Assembly (NCBI GenBank): GCA_028290905.1
Contig: JAQGIW010000249.1
Location: 1-37,269 of the forward strand
Length of the DNA: 37,269 nucleotides
Source of the DNA: Caulobacteraceae bacterium
GTDB taxonomy: Bacteria; Pseudomonadota; Alphaproteobacteria; Caulobacterales; Caulobacteraceae
Reading direction: 5' to 3'
This document shows positions 1 through 8,415 of the stretch, piece after piece. Every line of letters begins with the position of its first letter. Position 1 is the first letter of the stretch. The notes under the pieces were generated by a model, which did no database searches, had not been told where the DNA came from, and saw only the letters and a list, made by a program, of their open reading frames with translations. The translations under genes and the position numbers were made by a program.

Positions 1-150
1 GTTCACAGCCGCGACGCCTACACCTCGGTCGTTCCCACCGGTCTGATCCTGTCGAGCCTCGTGGTGCTGATCCTGCTGGTCACCGGCTGGAACGGCTGGG
101 ACATGGTTTATCGCCACGGCGTCGGCGTGCGGCCGGAGGATGACCGATGA
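1..150 (+). CDS. DUF2231-family membrane protein (C-terminal fragment)
   Basis: Reading frame 1 is open from the window edge to a TGA at 148-150, giving 49 residues. It contains a hydrophobic stretch (LILSSLVVLILLV) followed by GWNGWDMVYRHGVGV and a short charged tail. The segment resembles the last transmembrane helix and tail of DUF2231 membrane proteins, which commonly end in a W-G-x-x-x-VYRHxVGV pattern. Its stop overlaps the start of the next gene (ATGA at 147-150), so the two are probably translationally coupled. DUF2231 proteins often sit beside PQQ-dependent sugar dehydrogenases and may anchor or serve them at the inner membrane, but their biochemical role is unknown. The 5' part lies outside the window. 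Confidence 0.75.
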   Translation, partial: VHSRDAYTSVVPTGLILSSLVVLILLVTGWNGWDMVYRHGVGVRPEDDR

Positions 151-1463
151 ACGTCCTGCGTCCCGGCCTTTGCGCCGCCCTGGTCCCGGCCCTGGCCCTG
201 AGCCTTGCCGCCTGCGGTCCCCAGCCGATGGATCCGCGCCGCCAGATCGGCGCCAACCCCTATCTGCCCCCGCTCCACCAATACCTGGTGCCGCCGATGC
301 ACCTCGCCAAGATCATCGGCTGGGGGGACACCAAGCCGAGCGTGCCGGTCGGCCTGCAGGTCCAGGCCCTCGCCACTGGCCTGAAGAACCCCCGCTCCGT
401 CTATGTCCTGCCGAACGGCGACATCCTGGTGGTGGAAGCCGATGGACCCCCGGAGCCGATCAATCGGCCCAAAGAAATCGTCATGAACTGGATGGAGCAA
501 CAGGTTCACTCCCACACGAGGGCCGGCAACCGCATCCTCTTGTTTCGGGACACCAAGGGCGATGGCGTGCCGGACGTTCGGACCGTGTTCATCGATCATC
601 TAAAGTCGCCGTTTGGCGTGGTCCTGGTCGGTAACGACCTTTATGTCGCCAACACCGATGCGGTGATGCGCTTTCCCTATCAGACGGGGCAGACGCAGAT
701 TACAGCGCCTGGGGTCAAGCTGTGCGATCTGCCAGGCGGCCCCATCGACCACCACTGGACCAAGAGCCTGACGGCCAGCCCCGACGGGACCAAGCTCTAT
801 GCAGGGGTCGGTTCCAACAGCAACATCACCGAGAACGGCATCCTGGCCGAGATGGGCCGCGCTGCGATCTGGGAGATTGACCGGGCCACCGGCGCCCACC
901 GCGAGTACGCCACCGGCCTGCGCAACCCCAACGGCCTGACCTTCGAACCCCAGACCCACGTCCTGTGGACCGTGGTCAACGAGCGCGACGAACTCGGCCC
1001 CGACCTCGTGCCCGACTATCTCACCTCGGTGAAGGACGGTGGCTTCTACGGCTGGCCCTACAGTTACTTCGGCCAGCACCTCGATCCGCGGGTGCGGCCC
1101 CAACGACCGGACCTGGTGGCCAGGGCCATCGTGCCGGACTATGCGCTGAGCTCCCACGTTGCGCCGCTCGGCCTCGTCTTCTACACCGGCACGAACCTGC
1201 CGAATGCCTATCGCGGCGGCGCCTTCGTCGGAGAGCACGGCAGCTGGGACCGCGGCGTCCTCAGCGGCTACAAGGTCGTATACATCCCGTTCGCCAACGG
1301 CCGGCCCAGCGGCATGGCCCAGGATGTCGTGACCGGCTTTCTCAAGGGCAAGGATGAGGCGCATGGCCGCCCCGTCGCCCTGGCCATCGACGCCCGCGGC
1401 GGCCTGTTGATCGCCGACGATGTCGGCAACACCGTCTGGCGCGTCACGGCGGCAGGCGGATGA
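147..1463 (+). CDS. PQQ-dependent sugar (sorbosone-type) dehydrogenase, lipoprotein
   Basis: The protein has 438 residues and starts with a lipoprotein signal peptide whose lipobox is LAAC (Cys about residue 23), so it is probably anchored in the periplasm. The rest reads as a six-bladed beta-propeller of the soluble glucose/sorbosone dehydrogenase family. Family-type motifs include ATGLKNPRSVYVLPNGDILV in blade 1, DHHWTKSLTASPDG, GLRNPNGLTFEP, NERDELGPDLVPDYL, GGFYGWPYSYFG and FVGEHGSWDR. Members use PQQ and Ca2+ to oxidise aldose sugars or sorbosone in the periplasm. The substrate cannot be told from sequence, and no PQQ biosynthesis genes are in the window. The start overlaps the stop of the DUF2231 gene by 4 nt, which fixes the start and supports co-transcription. 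Confidence 0.85.
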   Translation: MNVLRPGLCAALVPALALSLAACGPQPMDPRRQIGANPYLPPLHQYLVPPMHLAKIIGWGDTKPSVPVGLQVQALATGLKNPRSVYVLPNGDILVVEADGPPEPINRPKEIVMNWMEQQVHSHTRAGNRILLFRDTKGDGVPDVRTVFIDHLKSPFGVVLVGNDLYVANTDAVMRFPYQTGQTQITAPGVKLCDLPGGPIDHHWTKSLTASPDGTKLYAGVGSNSNITENGILAEMGRAAIWEIDRATGAHREYATGLRNPNGLTFEPQTHVLWTVVNERDELGPDLVPDYLTSVKDGGFYGWPYSYFGQHLDPRVRPQRPDLVARAIVPDYALSSHVAPLGLVFYTGTNLPNAYRGGAFVGEHGSWDRGVLSGYKVVYIPFANGRPSGMAQDVVTGFLKGKDEAHGRPVALAIDARGGLLIADDVGNTVWRVTAAGG

Positions 1464-1595
1464 GGCCCGCCCAGCCCCAACTGCTGGCCTATGCGACCGC
1501 CAGGGAGGCGATCCAGAACTTCACCGGCGCAGCAGCATTCCTGATGAACCTGCCGCCGCGCCGGTGTTCTTGACAGACAGTAGATGGAGGGCGCC

Positions 1596-2321
1596 ATGGC
1601 GCAGGCTCACGCTTCTCCGCATGCGGGCGGCCTGCTGGCTATTCAGCGGGTCGAGCCGTATGAGCATCGCGGCATCGCGATTACCTCCGACGCCCTCGAC
1701 GCCGAGGGCCGCATCGGCGATCCATACAGCGCCTACAACGACGATATAGCGCCGGGCCTCAAGTGGAGCACGGTGCTGGAAGCCGAGTCCTATGTCCTGG
1801 TGGTCGAAGACCCGGACGCGCCCGGGGACAGGCCCTTCCTGCACTGGATGTTGTGGAACATCCCAGGTAGGGCGAGCGAAATCCCGGCCCGCATATCGCG
1901 CGCCGAGCGGCCGGCGGAGCTTCCCGGCGCGGTGCAGGGGTTGAACGCCGCGGGCCGGTACGGATGGCATGGAACCAAGCCGCCGCCGGGCCATGGCGTT
2001 CACCACTATCATTTCGAACTCTTCGCCCTGAGCGGTCGGCTCGACCATCTCTCGTCCCACATTTCGCTGGAAGAACTGGTCAACGCCCTCAAGGGCATGG
2101 CCATCGCGGCGGGCGAACTCATCGGAACGTACGAACGGCTCGACCCGATAGCCGACGCGCCGTCTCCCGCCCGGACCGGCAGCTATGGCGCCGAGGCCCC
2201 GACGCCCAACCGGCAGGAAGAGGCGAGCGGTCGCGGCGGCGTCGATCCAGACGATGTGGATCGCCACGCGCCCCACGGGCCCGACGGCGAACTGCTCCAC
2301 CGGCCCCACGAGAAGCCGTAA
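1596..2321 (+). CDS. PEBP / YbhB-YbcL family Raf kinase inhibitor-like protein
   Basis: The protein has 241 residues. Residues about 20-185 carry the phosphatidylethanolamine-binding protein signature: VVEDPDAPG, then FLHWMLWNIP, then GRYGWHGTKPPPGHGVHHY and FELFAL. These build the anion-binding pocket of bacterial YbhB/YbcL proteins, whose function remains unclear. The ATG at 1596 is preferred over the in-frame ATG at 1584 because a GGAGG at 1586-1590 sits 5 nt before it. The C-terminus is longer than usual by about 55 residues and is rich in Asp, His, Arg and Pro, so it is probably disordered. It is separated from the upstream dehydrogenase by 132 bp and converges on the PEP-CTERM gene downstream. 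Confidence 0.85.
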   Translation: MAQAHASPHAGGLLAIQRVEPYEHRGIAITSDALDAEGRIGDPYSAYNDDIAPGLKWSTVLEAESYVLVVEDPDAPGDRPFLHWMLWNIPGRASEIPARISRAERPAELPGAVQGLNAAGRYGWHGTKPPPGHGVHHYHFELFALSGRLDHLSSHISLEELVNALKGMAIAAGELIGTYERLDPIADAPSPARTGSYGAEAPTPNRQEEASGRGGVDPDDVDRHAPHGPDGELLHRPHEKP

Positions 2322-2355
2322 CACCCGGAACGGGGGGTTCCGCGGAATGACAAAA

Positions 2356-2380
2356 CGCCGCCGGCTGTCGGCCGGCGGCG
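2356..2380 (-). terminator. Rho-independent terminator of the PEP-CTERM gene
   Basis: A perfect 10-bp GC stem (2356-2365 with 2371-2380) closes a 5-nt loop. On the minus strand it is followed by TTTTG, so it fits an intrinsic terminator for the minus gene ending at 2407. The stem lies between two convergent genes and may also slow transcription coming from the plus-strand PEBP gene, although there is no T-run on that side. Confidence 0.75.
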
Positions 2381-2406
2381 CTGCCTCGCTACGAATCTCC
2401 GTCGTG

Positions 2407-2967
2407 TCAGGCGGTCGCGGTCGCGGTCTTGCGGCGCGACCGCAAGGTGGCCCCGAGGCCGCCGAAGCCGAGCAGCATTAGCGCCCAGGTTCCCGGCTCG
2501 GGGACCGAGATCATGAAGTCGCCGTCGCCGAAGTTGATCACACCATCCTGAAAGCCCGAGATGACGTTCACGCCTGCCGGAAGGAGGAAGTACCCGTGGC
2601 TGAAGTTGGCGTCGGCCAGCGCGCAGGAAATGCATTCGCCCACGGACGATCCGAAGGGAACGGGGGCAGACATCGGCCCCAGATACACGCCGTTGTCGTA
2701 CATCGAGAATGTGTCGCCCGATATTTCCACGTCTGTGACCGTCAGCAGGGCCGGATGCGCAAGCGTAATGGTCCACGGCGCCGTGGGCGCGAGAACGCCG
2801 GCCGGGCTTGTGCCCGCGGCATACCCGGGTCCGAACAGCGGCGTACCGGTGGTGGTGAAGCCGAATGCATACCACGTGTTCGGCGCGATATTGTCGGCCA
2901 GCGCCGGCGCTGAGATGGCGCCCACCGCGGCGACGGCCGCACCTGCGAGAAGAGCATTCCTGATCAT
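2407..2967 (-). CDS. PEP-CTERM sorting domain-containing exported protein
   Basis: The protein has 186 residues. A Sec signal peptide (MIRNALLAGAAVAAVGAISA, cleavage near APALA-DN) leads into a beta-rich extracellular region of about 130 residues with two Cys close together (CISC). The C-terminus has the exosortase sorting signal: VPEPGTWALMLLGFGGLG, a hydrophobic helix, then the basic tail RSRRK. Such proteins are thought to be processed by an exosortase and linked to extracellular polysaccharide. No exosortase gene is in the window. A start at 3036 is possible, but the ATG at 2967 gives a clean signal peptide and has GGGGAGA upstream. The passenger domain is not recognised. Confidence 0.85.
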   Translation of the reverse strand: MIRNALLAGAAVAAVGAISAPALADNIAPNTWYAFGFTTTGTPLFGPGYAAGTSPAGVLAPTAPWTITLAHPALLTVTDVEISGDTFSMYDNGVYLGPMSAPVPFGSSVGECISCALADANFSHGYFLLPAGVNVISGFQDGVINFGDGDFMISVPEPGTWALMLLGFGGLGATLRSRRKTATATA

Positions 2968-3047
2968 GTCGATTCGTCTCCCCGTGTAGGCCGACGGGAA
3001 TGCCAGCCTTCGCGTTGCAGCGCCCATAAGGTTCACGAAAGCGCCTA

Positions 3048-3077
3048 ACTATGGACACGGTTGGGCGCGGTTGTCAA
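3048..3077 (-). promoter_or_regulatory. Putative sigma-70-type promoter of the PEP-CTERM gene
   Basis: On the minus strand a perfect TTGACA (3072-3077) lies 18 nt before CATAGT (3048-3053), about 80 nt upstream of the chosen start at 2967. Spacing and the -35 box fit a housekeeping promoter; the -10 box is imperfect. Confidence 0.45.
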
Positions 3078-3143
3078 CAAGGGTTATGTTTGTGAAAGTA
3101 TGCATCGACTTCGCCGAACCCTGATAGGCAGACCGTCCCACCT

Positions 3144-4982
3144 ATGCCGACGTTCCGGACAAAAGGCGGTGGCCGTGGCCACTCTGACCCCAAACCGCCT
3201 CGATCGCGCCCCGCATCGCGGGGCGAAAAAGCGGCGAAGCCCCTCGTCGGCCAAGCCTCTTTCTCCCACGGTCCCTTCCTGATCGGCAAACCTGACCCCG
3301 CGAAAGCTGCGCCGGGACCCATAGAAGCGTCGAGTGCGCGGACGCGGCAGGCCCGGCGGTGGGCGATCGAGGGCGCGTGTCTGGTCAAGGAGGGGCGCCC
3401 GCGCCAGGCGGCAACCCTTCTGAAACGGGCCGTCAGTCTCGACCCCGGCGTCGCGGCGTCGCACCACGACCTGGGATTGGCGCTGTTGGGGGCGGGACGG
3501 CTGGAAGAGGCTGCGGAATCCTTCGACGCCGCCGCTCGCCTGGAGCCCGGGTTGGCAAGCGCGCACCACAACCTCGCCTATATCCTGGACAGCCTCGGGC
3601 GCGAGGCACGGGCGCTGGTGAGCTATGAAGCCGCCGTCAGGCTCGATCCCGCTCTCGCCCCGGCCCAGTCCCGACTGGGTGATCTCTACCTGGCCCGCCG
3701 TCGCCGGGAAGAGGCGGCGGCCGCGTTTCAGGCGGCGGCGAGGGCGACGGCTGGAACCGTCTCCTCCAGGATTGCGGAGGCTCGGAGCCTGGAAGCGGTG
3801 GGCGACATCGAAGGCGCCATCGCCGGGATGACCGCCGTGGTCGAGACCGACCCAGAATCGCCTGAGGCCCATGCCGTCCTGGCCAAGCTTCTCGCCCAGG
3901 TCGGCCGCTCGGGAGAGGCTGCGGCGCACTTCGAGCGGGCCGCTCGGCTCTCGCCCCATTTGGCCGCCGCCTGGTCCGGGGTGGCCCTGAACCGGAAGTT
4001 CACCGCCGCCGACGGCCCGATCATCGCGCTGATGAACACCGCCCTCTCGCACGCCGCCCTAACTCCGTTCCACCGCCAGGCCCTGCATTTCGCCCTGGGC
4101 AAGGCGCACGACGACATTGGGAATCCCGCCGTCGCCATTCGCCACGTCGAAGCCGCCAATCGCCTTCGGGCAAAGAGTGTCTCCCTCAACCGCGAGGGGC
4201 TGGCCACGCGCATCGACCAGCTGATCGCGGCGACGCCGCCGGGCTTTGTCGAGCGGCAGCCTCACCCTGGCGTCGACGATCCCACGCCGATCGTCATCGT
4301 CGGCATGCCCCGTTCCGGAACCACCCTGGTCGAGCAGATCCTCTCGAGCCATCCCCAGGTCGCAGCCGGCGGCGAACTAGAATTCTGGGGGGAACGCGAT
4401 GTTCCCCGCGCCGACAACTGGAGCCTCACGGCCACGCCGGAGGCGACGCGACGTCTGGCGGACGACTATCTGGCGATGCTGAGGGGTATCGGTCCGCGTG
4501 CGGCGCGGGTCACCGACAAGGCGCCCTTCAACTTCCCGCTGCTCGGTCTCATCCACCGTGTCTTTCCACGCGCGACCCTGATCCACACGCGCCGCCACCC
4601 GATCGACACCTGCCTTTCGATATTCAGCACGAACTTCGAGATGAACTTCGACTTCGCGGCCTCGCGCAGCGACCTGGTGTTCTTCCATCGCCAGTACCAG
4701 CGGATGATGGCCCATTGGCGCGAGGTTCTGCCCCCCGACCGTTTCATCGAGGTGGACTATGAGGCGCTGGTCGCTGATCCCGAGCCCCATACCCGACGTC
4801 TGGTTGCGGCCTGCGGGCTTCCCTGGGACGACGGCTGCCTAGCCCACCACAAGAACCCTCGTCCGATCGCCACCGCCAGCATGTGGCAGGCGCGTCAGCC
4901 CATCTATCGCACGTCGGTCGAGAAATGGCGGCGGTACGAACCTTGGCTTGGCGAACTGCGCGAGTTGGACCCCGACCGCTGA
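3144..4982 (+). CDS. Tetratricopeptide-repeat sulfotransferase family protein
   Basis: The protein has 612 residues. After about 60 basic, probably disordered residues come several TPR units (about residues 70-290) with typical ASHHDLGLALLGAGRLEEA and ASAHHNLAYILDSLGREARA helices. The C-terminal half is a PAPS-dependent sulfotransferase-like domain: IVIVGMPRSGTTLVEQILSS (about residue 380) is the 5'-phosphosulfate loop, and a second conserved segment reads LIHTRRHPIDTCLSIF (about residue 475). TPR-sulfotransferases are common in alphaproteobacteria; their acceptors are mostly unknown and some may not transfer sulfate at all. No clear Shine-Dalgarno precedes the ATG at 3144, so the true start could lie a little downstream. 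It ends 6 bp from the convergent sigma factor gene. Confidence 0.85.
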   Translation: MPTFRTKGGGRGHSDPKPPRSRPASRGEKAAKPLVGQASFSHGPFLIGKPDPAKAAPGPIEASSARTRQARRWAIEGACLVKEGRPRQAATLLKRAVSLDPGVAASHHDLGLALLGAGRLEEAAESFDAAARLEPGLASAHHNLAYILDSLGREARALVSYEAAVRLDPALAPAQSRLGDLYLARRRREEAAAAFQAAARATAGTVSSRIAEARSLEAVGDIEGAIAGMTAVVETDPESPEAHAVLAKLLAQVGRSGEAAAHFERAARLSPHLAAAWSGVALNRKFTAADGPIIALMNTALSHAALTPFHRQALHFALGKAHDDIGNPAVAIRHVEAANRLRAKSVSLNREGLATRIDQLIAATPPGFVERQPHPGVDDPTPIVIVGMPRSGTTLVEQILSSHPQVAAGGELEFWGERDVPRADNWSLTATPEATRRLADDYLAMLRGIGPRAARVTDKAPFNFPLLGLIHRVFPRATLIHTRRHPIDTCLSIFSTNFEMNFDFAASRSDLVFFHRQYQRMMAHWREVLPPDRFIEVDYEALVADPEPHTRRLVAACGLPWDDGCLAHHKNPRPIATASMWQARQPIYRTSVEKWRRYEPWLGELRELDPDR

Positions 4983-4988
4983 GGCGGT

Positions 4989-6239
4989 TCAGCGTCGCGT
5001 CGAACCGAGCCCCCTCAGCCGCGCCCGCCGGCCGATCAGGAAGTCCCGCGCAGCCGGATCCGCCTGCAGGGCGATGGCCCGGTCGAAGGCGTATTCGGCG
5101 CCCGCCCCATCGCCGGTCCGGCCACGCATCTCGGCCAGGGCGGCCCAATAGGGCTGGTAGGCGTCCAGGCGCGAGTCGCCGCCCAGGGCTTCGAGTTCGA
5201 GGCAGGCGACGCCAGGGCCGTGGACCTCGGCCAGCGCGACGCAGCGGTTGATCGCCGCCGCCGGCGAGCCGGAAATCGCCACGAGGCCATCGTGAAGACG
5301 CAAGATCGCCGGCCAGTCGGTCCGGCCGCTGAGGCGCCGCGCCGCATGCGCCGACTGGATCGCGGCCTCGAACTGGAAGCGACCCGGCGAGGCGTGGCGC
5401 GTCGCGCGAAGAATGATCGCCTCGGCCTCGCCGATCAGCGCGTGGTCCCACAGCGCCGGATCCTGTTCGGACAGGGGGACGTAGCGGCCGTGGGCGTCGC
5501 GCCGCGCCTTGTCGCGCGCCCAGGCGTGCAGCATCAGGGCCAGCAAGCCCATCGCCTCGGGCCGCTCGCCGGTCAAGCTGGCCGTCAGCCTTCCCAGCCA
5601 GAGCGCGTCGGAGGCCAGTTCGGCCCGCCGTTCGCGATCCTCGAACGGAAGCGCCCAGCCTTGGGTGAACAGGGCGTAGATGGCGTCCAGGACGGCGTCC
5701 AGGCGCTCCGGCAGTTCCTCCTCCTCGGGGACTCGAAACGCTGCGCCGGCCTCGCGCAGCTTTCGCTTGGCGCGCACCAGCCGCTGCGACAGCCGCGCCG
5801 GCGGCGCCAGGAACAGCGGCGCGATCGCTTCGGCGGAAAATCCCAACACCACCTGCAGCATCAGCGGGGCGCGGACCGCGGGATCGATGGAAGGGTGCGC
5901 GCAAACGAACAGGAGCTTCAATCGCGCATCGGGAAAGCCGGCCTCCAGCGGCGCGGCCGCGCCCTCCGTCAGCCAGGCCAGTTGCTCGAGCGCGGCGTCG
6001 GCGCTCTGGCGCCGCCGCGCCCCATCGATCAGCCGGCGCCGCGCCACGGTCAGCAGCCACGCCTCGGGCGAGCGGGGAACCCCGCTCGCGGGCCAGTCGC
6101 GCAAGGCCGCCGTTAGGGCGTCGGCCAGAGCGTCCTCGGCCGAGGCGATGTCGCGGCTGCTGGCGGCCAGGACCGACAGCAGCCGTCCATAGCGGTCGCG
6201 CGCAAGGCGTTCGGCAGCCTGGCGCGCCTCGCCGCTCAT
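4989..6239 (-). CDS. ECF42-type RNA polymerase sigma factor with C-terminal extension
   Basis: The protein has 416 residues, about twice a simple ECF sigma factor. The N-terminus holds sigma-2 (residues about 15-85, with DALADALTAALRDWP and PEAWLLTVARRRLIDGARRR) and then sigma-4 (AEAIAPLFLAPPARLSQRLV). A C-terminal region of about 220 residues follows (LDAVLDAIYALFTQGW, then GLLALMLHAWARDKAR and TPR-like helices). This layout matches the ECF42 group (DUF6596 extension), which works without a classical anti-sigma factor and is encoded beside DGPF/YCII proteins, as here. The start at 6239 overlaps the YCII stop (ATGA), which fixes it. The pair sits behind a matching promoter at 6639-6665, suggesting autoregulation. 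Its signal is unknown. Confidence 0.9.
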   Translation of the reverse strand: MSGEARQAAERLARDRYGRLLSVLAASSRDIASAEDALADALTAALRDWPASGVPRSPEAWLLTVARRRLIDGARRRQSADAALEQLAWLTEGAAAPLEAGFPDARLKLLFVCAHPSIDPAVRAPLMLQVVLGFSAEAIAPLFLAPPARLSQRLVRAKRKLREAGAAFRVPEEEELPERLDAVLDAIYALFTQGWALPFEDRERRAELASDALWLGRLTASLTGERPEAMGLLALMLHAWARDKARRDAHGRYVPLSEQDPALWDHALIGEAEAIILRATRHASPGRFQFEAAIQSAHAARRLSGRTDWPAILRLHDGLVAISGSPAAAINRCVALAEVHGPGVACLELEALGGDSRLDAYQPYWAALAEMRGRTGDGAGAEYAFDRAIALQADPAARDFLIGRRARLRGLGSTRR

Positions 6240-6592
6240 CCCGCCGGCATGGCGAACACCGGCCGCACCTCGACCGAGCCGCGCGCCGCCCCCGGGCACT
6301 TCTTGGCCCACCCCAGCGCCGCATCCAGGTCCGGCGCCTCGATCAGATAGTAGCCGCCAAGCTGTTCCTTCGTTTCCGCAAAGGGGCCGTCGTGAAGCTG
6401 CATCGCCCCATTGGTCGTCCGCACGGTGGTGGCGTTGGCCACCGGCTGCAGCCGGTCGGCCGTCACCAGGGCGCCGGCCGCGACCAGGGCCTCGGTGAAG
6501 ACGCGATAGGCCCCCATCATCTCCGTCATCTGCTCGGGTGTGGTCTTCGCCAGCCCCGCTTCGTCGCCATAGATCAACAACATGTACTGCAT
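6236..6592 (-). CDS. YCII-related DGPF-domain protein
   Basis: The protein has 118 residues. It starts MQYMLLIYGDEAG, has the family motif DGPFAETKEQLGGYYLIEA near residue 65, and ends with EVRPVFAMPAG. YCII/DGPF proteins are small ferredoxin-like alpha-beta proteins whose biochemical activity is unclear; they are the standard genomic partners of ECF42 sigma factors and are often multiple in their regulons. The ATG at 6592 is chosen because it matches the family N-terminus and has AGGGAG upstream; an earlier in-frame ATG at 6625 adds 11 untypical residues. The gene is translationally coupled to the sigma factor gene. Confidence 0.9.
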   Translation of the reverse strand: MQYMLLIYGDEAGLAKTTPEQMTEMMGAYRVFTEALVAAGALVTADRLQPVANATTVRTTNGAMQLHDGPFAETKEQLGGYYLIEAPDLDAALGWAKKCPGAARGSVEVRPVFAMPAG

Positions 6593-6638
6593 GCCACTTC
6601 GCTCCCTAGGGTTCGCCGCGCCCATCGCGCGCCCAAAA

Positions 6639-6665
6639 GACGCCCGAGGCGCTGCGATTTCGACA
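6639..6665 (-). promoter_or_regulatory. Putative ECF42-dependent promoter
   Basis: Reading the minus strand, TGTCGA (6660-6665) is followed after 17 nt by CGTC (6639-6642), about 47 nt before the YCII start codon. As I recall it, the published ECF42 recognition pattern is TGTCGA at -35 and CG(A/T)C at -10, so both boxes match exactly. The promoter lies only 18 bp after the serA stop, separating the sigma operon from the serine operon. Confidence 0.65.
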
Positions 6666-6682
6666 GGGTGGCGGGCTTGGAC

Positions 6683-8260
6683 TTAGAAATCCAGTGCGCG
6701 GGCCTCCTTGACGTGGGGCAGGGCGCGGATCTTGGCGATCAGGGCCTCGTCGGGGGCCTGGTCCACGCCGACCAGGGCAATGGCGTCGTCGCCGGCGGCC
6801 ACCCGGCCGAGGTTGAAGGTGGCGATGTTGGTCCCGGTGTCGGCCAGCAGCGCCCCCAGGGCGCCGATGAAGCCGGGCTTGTCGAGGTTGTTCACATAGA
6901 GCATCGAGGGGGCGAAGGCGGCGTCCAGCTCCATGCCCTTGACCTCGACGATGCGCGGGGCGCCGGCGACCACCGTGCCGGCGAAGGCCCGGCGGCCCAT
7001 GTCCGTGAGCACCGTGATCCGCATCAGGCTATCGTAGACGGGCGACAGCTCCTGGCGGGATTCCGACACCGTGATACCGCGTTCCTTGGCCACCGCCGGG
7101 GCGGAGACCATGTTGATCTCCGCCAGCATCGGCCGAAGCACGCCGGCCAGGGCCGCGGCGGTGAGCGGCTTGACGTTGAGCGCCGCCAAGTGGCCCTCGT
7201 AGGCGACATCGATCCCTTTCAGGCCCACGTCCACCATCTGGCCGGCGAAGGCGCCCAGCTTCTCGGCCAGGGCGACGAACGGGCGCAGCTTGGGAGCTTC
7301 GTCGGCGGTGATCGAGGGGCTGTTGAGGGCGTTGGTCACCGCGCCGTTGAGCAGATAGTCGCTCATCTGCTCGGCCACCTGCAGGGCGACGTTCTCCTGG
7401 GCCTCGCCGGTGGAAGCGCCCAGGTGGGGCGTGGCGATGAAGTTGGGGGCCCCGAACAGGACGTTCTCCTTCGCCGGCTCCTCGACGAAGACGTCGAAGG
7501 CGGCGCCGCCGACGTGGCCGCTCTCCAGGGCCTCGCGCAGGGCCGCCTCGTCCACCAAGCCGCCGCGCGCGCAGTTGACGATCATCACCCCCTTCCTGGC
7601 CTTCGCCAGGGCCTCGCGGGAGAGGATGTTGCGGGTCTTGTCGGTGAGCGGGGTGTGCAGGGTGATGAGGTCGGCGCGGGCCAGCAGCTCGTCCAGCTCC
7701 ACTTTCTCGACCCCGATCTCCACCGCCCGCTCGGGCGACAGGAAGGGGTCGTAGGCGATGACCTTCATCTTCAGGCCATTGGCCCGATCGGCGACGATAG
7801 AGCCGATGTTGCCCGCCCCGATCAGGCCGAGGGTCTTGGCGTAGAGCTCCACCCCCATGAAGCGGTTCTTCTCCCACTTGCCGGCCTGGGTCGAGTGGTC
7901 GGCGGCCGGGAGTTGCCGGGCAAGGGCGAACATCATGGCGATAGCGTGCTCGGCGGTGGTGATCGAATTGCCGAAGGGGGTGTTCATCACCACCACGCCG
8001 GCGGCGGTGGCGGCGGGGATGTCGACATTGTCGACGCCGATGCCGGCGCGACCGATCACCTTGAGGTTCTTGGCCGCGGCGATCACCTCCTTGGTCGCCT
8101 TGGTGGCTGAACGGACCGCCAGGCCGTCATAGCGGCCGATCACCTCGAGCAGCTGGTCCTTGGTCAGGCCGACCTTGACGTCGGCGTCGACGCCGCGCTG
8201 GCGAAAGATCTCCACGGCGGCCGGGGAGAGGGAATCGGCGATGAGAACGCGAGGGGGCAT
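6683..8260 (-). CDS. serA: D-3-phosphoglycerate dehydrogenase
   Basis: The protein has 525 residues, the long three-domain form. It starts MPPRVLIADSLSPAAVEIF. The NAD-binding domain carries GLIGAGNIGSIVADRA, and the 2-hydroxyacid dehydrogenase triad is seen in NCARGGLVDE (Arg), FDVFVEEPAKE (Glu) and IATPHLGAST (His). An intervening (ASB) domain and a C-terminal ACT domain (about residues 450-525, ending PHVKEARALDF) follow; ACT domains commonly sense serine. It oxidises 3-phosphoglycerate to 3-phosphohydroxypyruvate, the first step of serine synthesis. The start at 8260 has GGAAG upstream and fits the family N-terminus, although the frame stays open far upstream. It lies 155 bp behind serC, its pathway partner. 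Confidence 0.96.
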   Translation of the reverse strand: MPPRVLIADSLSPAAVEIFRQRGVDADVKVGLTKDQLLEVIGRYDGLAVRSATKATKEVIAAAKNLKVIGRAGIGVDNVDIPAATAAGVVVMNTPFGNSITTAEHAIAMMFALARQLPAADHSTQAGKWEKNRFMGVELYAKTLGLIGAGNIGSIVADRANGLKMKVIAYDPFLSPERAVEIGVEKVELDELLARADLITLHTPLTDKTRNILSREALAKARKGVMIVNCARGGLVDEAALREALESGHVGGAAFDVFVEEPAKENVLFGAPNFIATPHLGASTGEAQENVALQVAEQMSDYLLNGAVTNALNSPSITADEAPKLRPFVALAEKLGAFAGQMVDVGLKGIDVAYEGHLAALNVKPLTAAALAGVLRPMLAEINMVSAPAVAKERGITVSESRQELSPVYDSLMRITVLTDMGRRAFAGTVVAGAPRIVEVKGMELDAAFAPSMLYVNNLDKPGFIGALGALLADTGTNIATFNLGRVAAGDDAIALVGVDQAPDEALIAKIRALPHVKEARALDF

Positions 8261-8293
8261 TGGGACTTCCTTTGTTTGGTTTTCGCCGCGCTC

Positions 8294-8397
8294 GAGCCCC
8301 CTTCCCCCCTTCGGGGTACTTCCCCCAGAGGGGGAAGAGAGGCGCCTCTCTCCTCCCCCGTTGGGGGAGGGGGACCCCGAAGGGGTGGAGGGGGCTC
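8294..8397. repeat. 104-bp palindromic GC-rich intergenic element (copy 1)
   Basis: The segment is one long imperfect palindrome centred on GAGAGGCGCCTCTC (8337-8350). Nested stems are visible: CTTCCCCC with GGGGGAAG on the left half, CCTCCCCC with GGGGGAGG on the right half, and outer arms GAGCCCCCTT with TGGAGGGGGCTC. It shares the core GGAGGGGGACC-N2-GAAG with the element near 30411-30537. It lies between serC and serA, so their common transcript would contain it as a strong hairpin. Confidence 0.8.
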
Positions 8398-8415
8398 CAG
8401 CCAGCGACCGTGATT

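Noticed and set aside
6392-8110. Long plus-strand frame opposite serA
   Set aside because: Antisense shadow with His/Gly/Asp-rich nonsense composition; serA is certain.
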